Assembly (NCBI RefSeq): GCF_002116905.1
Contig: NZ_CP015118.1
Location: 1,364,001 to 1,428,000 of the forward strand
Direction: 5' to 3'
DNA from: Piscinibacter gummiphilus
GTDB taxonomy: Bacteria > Pseudomonadota > Gammaproteobacteria > Burkholderiales > Burkholderiaceae_C
Length of the DNA: 64,000 bases
Both the position numbers and the translations under genes were made by a program. Under the pieces are notes generated by a model. That model ran no database searches. It had not been told where the DNA came from and worked only from the letters and a program-made list of their open reading frames with translations. Shown here piece by piece: positions 1-7,228 of the stretch (position 1 is its first letter; every line of letters starts with the position of its first letter).

Positions 1-194
1 GCGCGGTGACGTCGATGAGTCCGCTGCAGTTCCAGAAGCAGCTGCGCCTGCAGGAAGCGCGCCGGCTGCTGCTGTCCTCCGGCGCGGACGTGGCGAGCGC
101 CGGGCACCGGGTGGGCTACGAGAGCCCGTCCCAGTTCAGCCGCGAGTACAGCCGGCTGTTCGGCGTGGCGCCGTCGCGCGACGCCCGGCACTGA
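1..194 (+). CDS. AraC-family transcriptional regulator, C-terminal fragment
   Basis: Only the last 62 or so residues lie in the window; the gene begins upstream of base 1. The visible part is the second helix-turn-helix of an AraC/XylS DNA-binding domain: a MSPLQFQKQLRLQEARRLL helix followed by a GYESPSQFSREYSRLFG recognition segment, both hallmarks of the family. It converges on the SDR gene that follows, with only three bases between the stop codons. AraC regulators of this type often control an adjacent SDR oxidoreductase, but that link is inference here. The effector is unknown. Confidence 0.9.
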   Translation, partial: AVTSMSPLQFQKQLRLQEARRLLLSSGADVASAGHRVGYESPSQFSREYSRLFGVAPSRDARH

Positions 195-197
195 GCC

Positions 198-1028
198 TCA
201 GAACTGCCCGTCCACCGACTGCGACAGCGCCCGGTCGGCGGTCAGCTCGCGCTGGCGCTTCTCGACGGCGGTGCTGGCGATCTCCACCGCGTCGGACCCC
301 GCGAGGAAGTGCACCGGCGGCTGCTCGCGCGCCACCAGGCTCAGCACGGCCGCGGCCAGGCGCACCGGGTCGCCCGGCTGCTCGCCGTTGTACTGCGAGT
401 ACGACCGCTCGGTCGACACCCCGTCCGGCGTGTCGCGGGTGCCGTAGCGCACCGAGCTGCCGTCGAGGAAGTCGGTGCGGATGAACCCCGGCTCGACCAC
501 CGTGACGGCGATGCCCGCCGGGGCCAGCTCCAGCGCGAGCGACTCCGAGAACCCGGTCACCGCGAACTTGGTGGCGCAGTACACCGACGAGCCTTCGAAG
601 CCGGTCACGCCGCCGATCGAGGACACGTTGACGACGTGGCCCGATCGCCGCGCCCGCATCCCGGGCAGCGCCGCGCGGGTGACGTGCATCAGCCCGAAGA
701 CATTGGTGGTGAACTGCGCCTCGATGTCGGCCGCGGCGAGCGTCTCGAACGCACCGAGCAGGCCGTAGCCCGCGTTGTTGACCAGCACGTCGATGCGGCC
801 GAAACGTTCGAACGCCGCGGCCACGGCGGCTTCGGCCTGCGCCTCGTCGGCCACGTCGAGGGCCAGCGGCAGCACCGTGTCGCCGAACTCGCGGTACACC
901 TGCTGCAGCGGCTCCAGACTCCGCCCCGTCGCGACGACCGTGTGGCCGGCCGCGAGCGCGGCCCGTGCGATCTCGGCGCCGATGCCGCGTGCCGCCCCCG
1001 TGATGAACCAGACCTTTCCGTTGTCCAT
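198..1028 (-). CDS. SDR-family NAD(P)-dependent oxidoreductase
   Basis: A 276-residue classical short-chain dehydrogenase/reductase. The N-terminal Rossmann motif TGAARGIG, the structural NNAG motif and the active-site YCATK with an upstream serine (NVSSIGG) are all present. The length fits the family. The substrate cannot be told from sequence. The start at 1028 (MDNGKVWFITG) has an AAGGA about nine bases upstream; an ATG two codons earlier at 1034 (MHMDN) is the alternative but sits only three to five bases from that AAGGA. The gene is transcribed toward the AraC fragment and is probably monocistronic. Confidence 0.88.
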   Translation of the reverse strand: MDNGKVWFITGAARGIGAEIARAALAAGHTVVATGRSLEPLQQVYREFGDTVLPLALDVADEAQAEAAVAAAFERFGRIDVLVNNAGYGLLGAFETLAAADIEAQFTTNVFGLMHVTRAALPGMRARRSGHVVNVSSIGGVTGFEGSSVYCATKFAVTGFSESLALELAPAGIAVTVVEPGFIRTDFLDGSSVRYGTRDTPDGVSTERSYSQYNGEQPGDPVRLAAAVLSLVAREQPPVHFLAGSDAVEIASTAVEKRQRELTADRALSQSVDGQF

Positions 1029-1161
1029 GTGCATTGTTCCTTGTCGATGGATGCCGCGTCGTCGCGGCGGAAGGCCATCGTAGGAACGGGGGGCCGGGCG
1101 CGGATGCCGGATCCGCCGGGGGATCTGCCTGTTCCTGCAGCCAGGGGAGGGCCGGACGAAC

Positions 1162-1195
1162 GAAGGGGGCACCCGCCTTCGCGGGTGCCCCCTTC
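1162..1195. terminator. Perfect 15-bp stem-loop, probable terminator
   Basis: Bases 1162-1176 and 1181-1195 form a perfect 15-bp GC-rich inverted repeat around a 4-base loop (CTTC). It lies just past the stop codon of the minus-strand repeat-protein gene ending at 1212. In that direction it would act as an intrinsic terminator, although the following tract is only weakly T-rich. It also lies upstream of the SDR gene and so insulates it from read-through. Confidence 0.7.
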
Positions 1196-1211
1196 TTCAC
1201 GCTTCAGCCGG

Positions 1212-1694
1212 TCAGAGGCGCGACGGCGTGGCGCCGTTGGCCACCGCTTCATCGACGCTGCGCGTGACGAGACCCTGCGCCGTGGCGGCCGGGTTCACCT
1301 CGTTCCACTGCACGGTGCGGCCGGCGCGGGCCATGCGGTCCTTGTAGCTGGTGATGGCTTCGTCCACGCTGCGGGGCGCCACGTCGGCGGAGACCGGCGC
1401 CGGGGCCACGTCGCCCCACTGCACGGTGCGGCCGGCGCGCTGGGCGCGTTCCACATAGGCCTGCTGGCGGGCGGCTTCGTTGGCCGGCACGGTGTCGAAG
1501 GTCGGGGCGGCGGCCACTTCATCGTAGCGCGGGGTGCGGCCGATCAGGGCCATGCGCTCGGCGTGTTCCGCGCGGGCGGCGACGGTCGAGGCGTCCGGCT
1601 GGGCCGCCAGGGCGGGCACGGCGGTGAGGAAGGCGCTCAACGACGCGATGGCGACGGTGGCGGTGAAGAGGGCGGTGCGGTTCAGCTTGCTCAT
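1212..1694 (-). CDS. Small secreted protein with internal RAGRTVQW repeats
   Basis: A 160-residue protein of no family I recognise. The start at 1694 is supported by AGGAG about six bases upstream and gives a clean Sec signal peptide: MSKLNRT, a hydrophobic stretch to about residue 27, then an ALAAQ cleavage-like site. The mature part is three degenerate copies of a unit, ERMALIGRTPRYDEVAAAP (about 46-62), ERAQRAGRTVQWGDVAPAP (about 83-100) and DRMARAGRTVQWNEVNPAA (about 119-136), with RSVDEA twice (108-113, 145-150). It is probably periplasmic or exported. No catalytic motif is visible. Confidence 0.7.
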   Translation of the reverse strand: MSKLNRTALFTATVAIASLSAFLTAVPALAAQPDASTVAARAEHAERMALIGRTPRYDEVAAAPTFDTVPANEAARQQAYVERAQRAGRTVQWGDVAPAPVSADVAPRSVDEAITSYKDRMARAGRTVQWNEVNPAATAQGLVTRSVDEAVANGATPSRL

Positions 1695-2184
1695 CGTGTG
1701 CTCCTGGGGGTTGTTCCTGCGCGTTGGCATGGAACGAACTTTAGGGTTTACCCCGATCCGGATAAAGACGGTTTCCCGGAACACGTTGTTGCACGGAAGA
1801 GAGCCAATGGCCGCATCGGCCGTCACCCTGCTGAAAATCGGGGCCCGAGGCCGGCCGTCGCCCTCCGGCCACCACGGCGCGGAGGGCGACGGAGCCGGCG
1901 ATCCCGGTCATCGGTGGGGTCGTCCGCCACCGGAAGGCTGCAAAACGGGTCGTCGGTGGGGGAAGGCATCGGAACGGGGTGCCGCGCAGGTCGGTGAACG
2001 GCGGGTTTCGGCGGCGATTCGGGACCTTCTTCACGGTTCGAAGGGGGTGAATCAAGAAATGCGCCATCCCCTGTTTCTAACCCAACACTTTCAGAGCCCA
2101 TTGCAAGTCGTTGATTTTGCGGATCAAGTGTTTCAAAGACGTTTGTAAGTTCTTGATTTCATTGATTTTTTCTTACAAATCGCG
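1695..2184. other. Intergenic region upstream of the dcw cluster
   Basis: About 490 bases with no convincing gene; open frames here have atypical composition and no ribosome-binding sites. The distal part (about 2045-2180) is distinctly AT-richer than the rest of the window. It holds three TTGATTT direct repeats (2111-2117, 2153-2159, 2162-2168) and an inverted repeat TTTGTAAG (2142-2149) / CTTACAAA (2172-2179), directly ahead of the predicted mra promoter. This looks like a regulatory zone, but no binding protein can be named from sequence. Confidence 0.5.
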
Positions 2185-2213
2185 TTGACGTGGGGGAAAC
2201 CGTCAGATAAAGT
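2185..2213 (+). promoter_or_regulatory. Probable sigma-70 promoter of the dcw operon
   Basis: TTGACG (2185-2190; five of six matches to the -35 consensus) is followed 17 bases later by TAAAGT (2208-2213; four of six to -10). Transcription would start near 2220 and leave a leader of about 20 bases before the mraZ GTG. This is the only promoter-like pair found in the AT-rich region before the cluster. Confidence 0.55.
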
Positions 2214-2218
2214 GCCTG

Positions 2219-2247
2219 AAAGTGCACTTTAGTGGGTCTCCGTGGCA
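2219..2247 (+). promoter_or_regulatory. Palindrome and possible MraZ boxes over the mraZ start
   Basis: AAAGTGCACTTT (2219-2230) is a perfect 12-bp palindrome at the predicted transcription start. Next come TGGGT (2233-2237), five bases, then TGGCA (2243-2247), which spans the GTG start codon. MraZ in other bacteria represses its own operon by binding TGGG-type repeats at 10-base spacing near mraZ; the spacing fits but the second box is imperfect. Confidence 0.4.
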
Positions 2248-2682
2248 AATTTTAGGTTTCAGGGACAGTCAGCGTTGACGCTGGACGCCAAGGGACGGAT
2301 TACCGTTCCCGCGCGCCAGCGCGATGTGCTGCTCGCCGAAGCCGGCCCGCAACTCACCATCACGAAGGGCACCGGCGGCTGCCTGTTCGTCTTTCCCCGC
2401 CCCGTGTGGAACACCTTCCGCGACAAGCTGATGGACCTGCCCATGAAGGCCGACGGCTGGAAGCGCGTGTTCATGGGCAGCGCCATGGACGTCGACATCG
2501 ACGCCTCCTCCCGCGTGCTGATCTCGCCCGAGCTCCGCGCCGCCGCCAACCTGACCAAGGACGTCGTGCTCATCGGCATGGGTTCGCGGCTGGAGTTGTG
2601 GAACGCTGCCGCCTACGCTGAACAGGAAGCGAAGGTCCTCGAATCCGAGATGCCCGACGCGCTGGAAGACTTCACGGGCTGA
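2242..2682 (+). CDS. mraZ: MraZ, transcriptional repressor of the dcw cluster
   Basis: A 146-residue protein of the AbrB/MraZ fold with the two SpoVT/AbrB-like halves expected of MraZ. The first contains FQGQSALTLDAKGRITVPAR, the second contains AMDVDIDASSRVLISPELR. It is a ring-forming DNA-binding protein that binds upstream of its own gene and modulates cell-division operons. It heads the dcw operon, seven bases before rsmH. The start is GTG at 2242 and no good Shine-Dalgarno is visible, which may mean weak or autoregulated translation. Confidence 0.96.
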   Translation: MANFRFQGQSALTLDAKGRITVPARQRDVLLAEAGPQLTITKGTGGCLFVFPRPVWNTFRDKLMDLPMKADGWKRVFMGSAMDVDIDASSRVLISPELRAAANLTKDVVLIGMGSRLELWNAAAYAEQEAKVLESEMPDALEDFTG

Positions 2683-2689
2683 ACGCTCC

Positions 2690-3643
2690 ATGGCCCCCGC
2701 CGATCCGCTCATCCACCACACCGTCCTTCTCGAGGAAGCGGTGAACGCCCTCGTCACGCGTCCCGACGGCATCTATGTCGACGGCACGTTCGGGCGCGGC
2801 GGCCACTCGCGGCTGCTGCTGTCACGGCTCGGGCCGGGAGGTCGCCTGCTGGCGATCGACCGGGACCTCGATGCGGTGGCGGCGGCGGGTGCGGGTACCA
2901 CGCGGGTCGATGACCCGCGTTTTTCCATTCATCACGCCCCGTTCGCCCGCATGGCCGACGTCGTCGCCAGCGCCGGTGTGGAACGTGTCGACGGCATCCT
3001 GCTCGACATCGGGGTCTCGTCCCCGCAGATCGACAACCCCGAACGCGGTTTCAGCTTCCGTTTCGACGGGCCGCTGGACATGCGCATGGACACGTCGCGG
3101 GGCGAAAGCGCCGCGGATTTCCTGGCCCGCGCCGATGAGCGCCAGATCGCGGAGGTGATAAAAAACTATGGGGAAGAACGGTTTGCTGTTTCGGTTGCAA
3201 AGGCGATTGTTGCTCGGCGCGAAGGCGGGAGTCCTGTTCGCACCACCACAGACCTTTCCAACCTCGTGGCTGGTGCGGTCAAGACCCGAGAAGCGGGCCA
3301 GAACCCTGCAACGCGCACATTTCAAGCTCTTCGGATTTTCGTCAACGCCGAGCTTGAGGAGCTCGAACAGGGACTGAACGCCGCGATGAACCTGCTGGCG
3401 CCCGGCGGGCGCCTGGTCGTCATCAGCTTCCACTCGCTCGAAGACCGCATCGTCAAGACCTTCATCGCGAACGAGAGCAAATCGGTCTACGACCGCCGCG
3501 CCCCGTTCGCCGAACCCAAGCCCAGCCGCCTGAAGGCGCTGGGCCGGGTGAAGCCGTCCGAGGCCGAGGTGGACGCCAACCCGCGTTCCCGCTCGGCCGT
3601 GATGCGCGTGGCCGAACGCACCGACGTCGGGGTGGCGCCATGA
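2690..3643 (+). CDS. rsmH: 16S rRNA (cytosine1402-N4)-methyltransferase RsmH
   Basis: A 317-residue SAM-dependent methyltransferase (formerly MraW) that N4-methylates C1402 in the 30S decoding site. The N-terminal HHTVLLEEAV, the SAM-binding DGTFGRGGHS, the GILLDIGVSSPQ motif and the C-terminal VVISFHSLEDRIVK are all family signatures, and the length is normal. Codons from about 3155 to 3350 are strikingly AT- and T-ending compared with the rest of the gene (see findings), yet the protein sequence there is conserved. The stop overlaps ftsL by four bases (ATGA). Confidence 0.97.
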   Translation: MAPADPLIHHTVLLEEAVNALVTRPDGIYVDGTFGRGGHSRLLLSRLGPGGRLLAIDRDLDAVAAAGAGTTRVDDPRFSIHHAPFARMADVVASAGVERVDGILLDIGVSSPQIDNPERGFSFRFDGPLDMRMDTSRGESAADFLARADERQIAEVIKNYGEERFAVSVAKAIVARREGGSPVRTTTDLSNLVAGAVKTREAGQNPATRTFQALRIFVNAELEELEQGLNAAMNLLAPGGRLVVISFHSLEDRIVKTFIANESKSVYDRRAPFAEPKPSRLKALGRVKPSEAEVDANPRSRSAVMRVAERTDVGVAP

Positions 3644-3930
3644 CGCGGCTGAACCTCGTGCTGCTCGTCGCGCTCATTGGCAGCTGCCTGTACCTCGTGC
3701 GGGTGTCGTACGACGCGCGCCGCCTCTACACGGCGCTCGACATCGCCCAGAGCGACGCGCGCAAGCTCGACATCGAGCACGAGCGGCTCAAGTCCGAGAA
3801 GCAGTCGCAGGCCACGCCGCTGCGCGTGGAGCGGGTCGCGCGCGACAAGCTCGCGATGCGCACGGCCACGCCGGCCGTCACCGAATACGTCACGTACGCC
3901 GCGGTGCCGGCCTCGGGGGTGTCGCGATGA
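3640..3930 (+). CDS. ftsL: Cell division protein FtsL
   Basis: A 96-residue single-pass inner-membrane protein. There is a hydrophobic segment at about residues 3-20 (LNLVLLVALIGSCLYLV) and then a periplasmic helix with heptad-like spacing (about 30-60) that would coil with FtsB. It is part of the FtsQLB complex that activates septal synthesis by FtsWI. Identification rests on size, topology and position between rsmH and ftsI, which is invariant in these clusters. It overlaps both neighbours by four bases, indicating translational coupling. Confidence 0.92.
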   Translation: MTRLNLVLLVALIGSCLYLVRVSYDARRLYTALDIAQSDARKLDIEHERLKSEKQSQATPLRVERVARDKLAMRTATPAVTEYVTYAAVPASGVSR

Positions 3931-5720
3931 GCCGCGGCAACACCACGTCCCGCCAGGCGCAGCCGAGCGTGCGCAGCGTCATGTACACGACGAGCCCGCT
4001 GCTCGCCTCGAAGACGCCGCCGTGGCGCTCGCGTTTCCTGGTCGGCCTCGTGGGCCTCGGCTTCGTCGCGCTCGTGGGCCGCGCGGCCTACGTGCAGATC
4101 ATCAACAACGACTTCTTCCTGAAGCAGGGCGAGATGCGGTATGCGGCCACGCTGCCGCTCGCCGCCAGCCGCGGGCGCATCATCGACCGCAACGGGCAGC
4201 TGCTGGCCGCCAGCGTGCCGTCGAAGTCGCTGGCCGTGCTGCCGAAGGCGTTCTCGGCCGACCGCGACCAGCGCCGCCAGCTCGCGAAGCTGCTGGGCAT
4301 GACCGTGTCCGAGCTGGAAGGCCGCCTCGACGACAACCCGAACTACGTCTGGCTGCGCCGCAACCTCGACGAGCAGGTCGCGAAGGACGTGATGGCGCTC
4401 GGCATCAAGGGCCTGTCGATGCAGTCGGAGTTCCGCCGCGACTACCCGTACAGCGAGGCCGCCGCGCACATCGTCGGCTTCACCAACAGCGAGGAGCGCG
4501 GCCAGGAAGGCATCGAGCTCGCGTTCCAGGACGAGCTGCAGGGCCGCAAGGGCTCGCGCCGCGTCGTGCGCAACCGCCTGGGCGGGGTCGTGGAAGACAT
4601 GGTCGAGCCGGTGGCCCCGGTGGACGGCCGCGACATCGAGTTGTCGATCGACGCCACGTTCCAGTCCTTCGCGTACCAGCGCATCCGCGACGCCGTGGTG
4701 ATGCACAAGGCCAAGGCGGGCAGCGTGGTGATGCTCGACGCCCAGACCGGCCAGGTGCTGGCGCTGGCGAACTACCCGAGCTACCAGCCCGACGACCGCC
4801 GCAACCTCACCGGCGCGCAGCTGCGCAACCGGGCGGTGACCGACGTGTTCGAACCCGGCTCCACGATGAAGCCGTTCACGGTGGCGCTGGCCATGGACAC
4901 CGGCCGCATCAACCGCAACACCGTGATCCAGACGGCCCCGGGCCGCATGACGATCCACGGCTCCACCATCTCCGACTCGCACGCGCACGGCAACCTGACG
5001 GTGGCCGAGGTGATCCAGAAGTCCAGCAACATCGGCACCGCGAAGATCGCGCTGACGATGCAGCCGCGCGAGATGTGGGAGATCTTCACGCAGGCCGGCT
5101 TCGGCCAGCGCCCTCAGGTGCAGTTCCCCGGCGTGGTGACGGGCCGCCTGCGTCCGTACAAGACGTGGCGCCCCATCGAGCAAGCCACCATGAGCTACGG
5201 CTACGGCCTGTCGGCGAGCCTGCTGCAGATCGCGCGGTCGTACACCGTGTTCGCCCACGACGGCGAGATCCTGCCCATCTCGCTGCTGAAGAACCCCGAC
5301 ATCGGCCCGGACGGCCGCGTGCCCGGCGTGCGCGTGATCTCGAAGGACACCGCCGCGCAGATGCGCGAGATGCTGCAGACCGCGGCCGCACCGGGTGGCA
5401 CCGCGCCGAAGGCGCAGGTGCTCGGCTACTCGGTCGGCGGCAAGTCCGGCACGGCGCACAAGCAGGAAGGCAAGGGCTACGCCGAGAAGAAGTACCGCTC
5501 GTGGTTCGTGGGCCTGTCGCCCATCAAGAACCCGCGCATCATCGTCGCGGTGATGGTCGACGAACCCTCCGACGGCAAGTACTTCGGCGGCGACGTGGCC
5601 GCGCCGGTGTTCAGCGAGGTCGTCGGCAAGACGCTGCGTTCGATGGGCGTGCAGCCCGACCTGGACGTGCGGCCGCAGATCGTCGCGCAGACGCTGCCGG
5701 CCGTGGAGGAGAGCTTCTGA
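3927..5720 (+). CDS. ftsI: Penicillin-binding protein 3 (FtsI), septal peptidoglycan transpeptidase
   Basis: A 597-residue class B PBP. It has an N-terminal transmembrane anchor (about 34-52), a pedestal/dimerisation domain and a C-terminal transpeptidase domain. All three active-site motifs are visible: STMK with nucleophile near Ser312, SSN near 366 and KSGT near 506. It cross-links septal peptidoglycan with its partner FtsW. The start overlaps ftsL by four bases and the TGA stop overlaps the murE ATG by one base. A normal, intact family member. Confidence 0.97.
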   Translation: MSRGNTTSRQAQPSVRSVMYTTSPLLASKTPPWRSRFLVGLVGLGFVALVGRAAYVQIINNDFFLKQGEMRYAATLPLAASRGRIIDRNGQLLAASVPSKSLAVLPKAFSADRDQRRQLAKLLGMTVSELEGRLDDNPNYVWLRRNLDEQVAKDVMALGIKGLSMQSEFRRDYPYSEAAAHIVGFTNSEERGQEGIELAFQDELQGRKGSRRVVRNRLGGVVEDMVEPVAPVDGRDIELSIDATFQSFAYQRIRDAVVMHKAKAGSVVMLDAQTGQVLALANYPSYQPDDRRNLTGAQLRNRAVTDVFEPGSTMKPFTVALAMDTGRINRNTVIQTAPGRMTIHGSTISDSHAHGNLTVAEVIQKSSNIGTAKIALTMQPREMWEIFTQAGFGQRPQVQFPGVVTGRLRPYKTWRPIEQATMSYGYGLSASLLQIARSYTVFAHDGEILPISLLKNPDIGPDGRVPGVRVISKDTAAQMREMLQTAAAPGGTAPKAQVLGYSVGGKSGTAHKQEGKGYAEKKYRSWFVGLSPIKNPRIIVAVMVDEPSDGKYFGGDVAAPVFSEVVGKTLRSMGVQPDLDVRPQIVAQTLPAVEESF

Positions 5721-7228
5721 TGACGAGCCTCACCCTGCTCCGCGACCTCGATGCCACCGTGGCCTGGCTGCGCGACCGCGGCGCGCTGGCACTGGCCACC
5801 GACAGCCGCCGCGTGCAGCGCGGCGACGCGTTCATCGCGTGGCCCGGCTACGGCGTCGATGCCCGCCAGTTCGTGCCGTCCGCACTGAAAAACGGTGCCG
5901 TGGCGTGCCTCGTCGAGGCGGACGGCGCCGATGCGTTCGCGCTCGATGGCGCCGTGTGCGCCGCGGTACCCGACCTGAAGTCCGTCACCGGCGAACTGGC
6001 CCACCGCTTCCATGGCCGGCCCAGCGAACACCTGGAAGTGTTCGCGGTGACCGGCACCAACGGCAAGACCTCCTGCGCGTGGTGGGTGGCCCAGGCGATG
6101 AGCCTGCTCGGCCGCCGCTGCGGGGTCATCGGCACGCTGGGCGTCGGCGAACCGCCGTCGGCCGCGGCGCCCCAGGCCGTGGTGGTCTCCACCGGCCTCA
6201 CCACGCCGGACCCGGTGACGCTGCAGGCGTCGTTCCGCCGCTTCGTCGACGCCGGCTTCGAGGCCTGCGCGATGGAGGCGTCGTCCATCGGCATCGTCGA
6301 GCAGCGCCTCGCCGGCGCCCGCATCGACGTCGCGATGTTCACGAACTTCACGCGCGACCACCTCGACTTCCACGGCGGCATGGCTGCGTACTGGGAAGCG
6401 AAGGCGCGCCTGTTCGCCTGGCCGGGGCTGCGCGCGGCGGTCATCAACGTCGACGACGAGCAGGGCGCCACGCTCGCGCGCCAGCTCGACGACCGCGGCC
6501 TCGACCTGTGGACCTTCAGCGCGCAGGCGCACCACGCGGCGCGGCTGCAGGCGCGCCACATCCACTACCAGGCCGGCGGCCTGTCGTTCACGCTGAACGA
6601 AGGTCCCCACACGGTGGCCGTGCACACGGGCCTGATCGGCGACTACAACGCGGCGAACGTGCTGGCCGTGATCGGTGCGTTGCGCGCGGCTGGCGTGCCG
6701 CTCGCCGACGCGGCCGCGGTGTGCGCATCGCTGACGCCGGTGCCGGGCCGCATGCAGCGGGTGCCGGGCGACGACGGCCCCGAGGTGGTGGTCGACTACG
6801 CCCACACGCCCGACGCGCTCGAGAAGGCCATCGGCGCGCTGCGCCCGCTGGCCGAGGCCCGCGGCGGCCAGCTGTGGACCGTGTTCGGCTGCGGCGGCGA
6901 CCGCGACGCCACCAAGCGTCCGCTGATGGGCGCCATCGCCGCTGAACGATCCGACCACGTCGTGGTCACGAGCGACAACCCGCGCAGCGAGAACCCGGCC
7001 GAGATCCTGCGGCAGATCGCTGCCGGCATGGGCGCGCAGGCCCCGGTCATGCTGATCGAGGACCGCCGCGCCGCCATCGCCCACGCCGTGAACGGCGCGA
7101 AGGCCCACGACGTCGTGCTGGTGGCCGGGAAGGGCCACGAGGCCGAGCAGGAGATCGCCGGCGTGAAGCACCCGTTCTCCGACGTGGCCGAGGCGCAGGC
7201 CGCACTGGCCCGGAGGGCCGCACGATGA
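5720..7228 (+). CDS. murE: UDP-MurNAc-L-Ala-D-Glu:meso-DAP ligase MurE
   Basis: A 502-residue ATP-dependent Mur ligase that adds the third residue of the stem peptide in the cytoplasm. It shows the P-loop VTGTNGKTS (about 110-118), the central-domain FTNFTRDHLDFH segment and, near residue 419, DNPR within SDNPRSENP. DNPR is the known signature for meso-diaminopimelate rather than lysine. The open frame extends far upstream through ftsI, but family length and the TGATG junction fix the start at 5720. It overlaps murF by four bases. Confidence 0.97.
   Translation: MTSLTLLRDLDATVAWLRDRGALALATDSRRVQRGDAFIAWPGYGVDARQFVPSALKNGAVACLVEADGADAFALDGAVCAAVPDLKSVTGELAHRFHGRPSEHLEVFAVTGTNGKTSCAWWVAQAMSLLGRRCGVIGTLGVGEPPSAAAPQAVVVSTGLTTPDPVTLQASFRRFVDAGFEACAMEASSIGIVEQRLAGARIDVAMFTNFTRDHLDFHGGMAAYWEAKARLFAWPGLRAAVINVDDEQGATLARQLDDRGLDLWTFSAQAHHAARLQARHIHYQAGGLSFTLNEGPHTVAVHTGLIGDYNAANVLAVIGALRAAGVPLADAAAVCASLTPVPGRMQRVPGDDGPEVVVDYAHTPDALEKAIGALRPLAEARGGQLWTVFGCGGDRDATKRPLMGAIAAERSDHVVVTSDNPRSENPAEILRQIAAGMGAQAPVMLIEDRRAAIAHAVNGAKAHDVVLVAGKGHEAEQEIAGVKHPFSDVAEAQAALARRAAR

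Noticed and set aside
3168..3377. A 69-codon alternative-frame ORF that coincides with the odd codon patch in rsmH
   Set aside because: No ribosome-binding site and a sequence with no protein-like pattern. Kept only as a remark in the rsmH finding.
3677..5459. Very long open frames antisense to or out of frame with the dcw genes, and likewise through most of the window
   Set aside because: They are composition artefacts of about 70% GC DNA: Arg/Ala/Gly/Pro-rich, without ribosome-binding sites, and fully overlapped by recognised genes.
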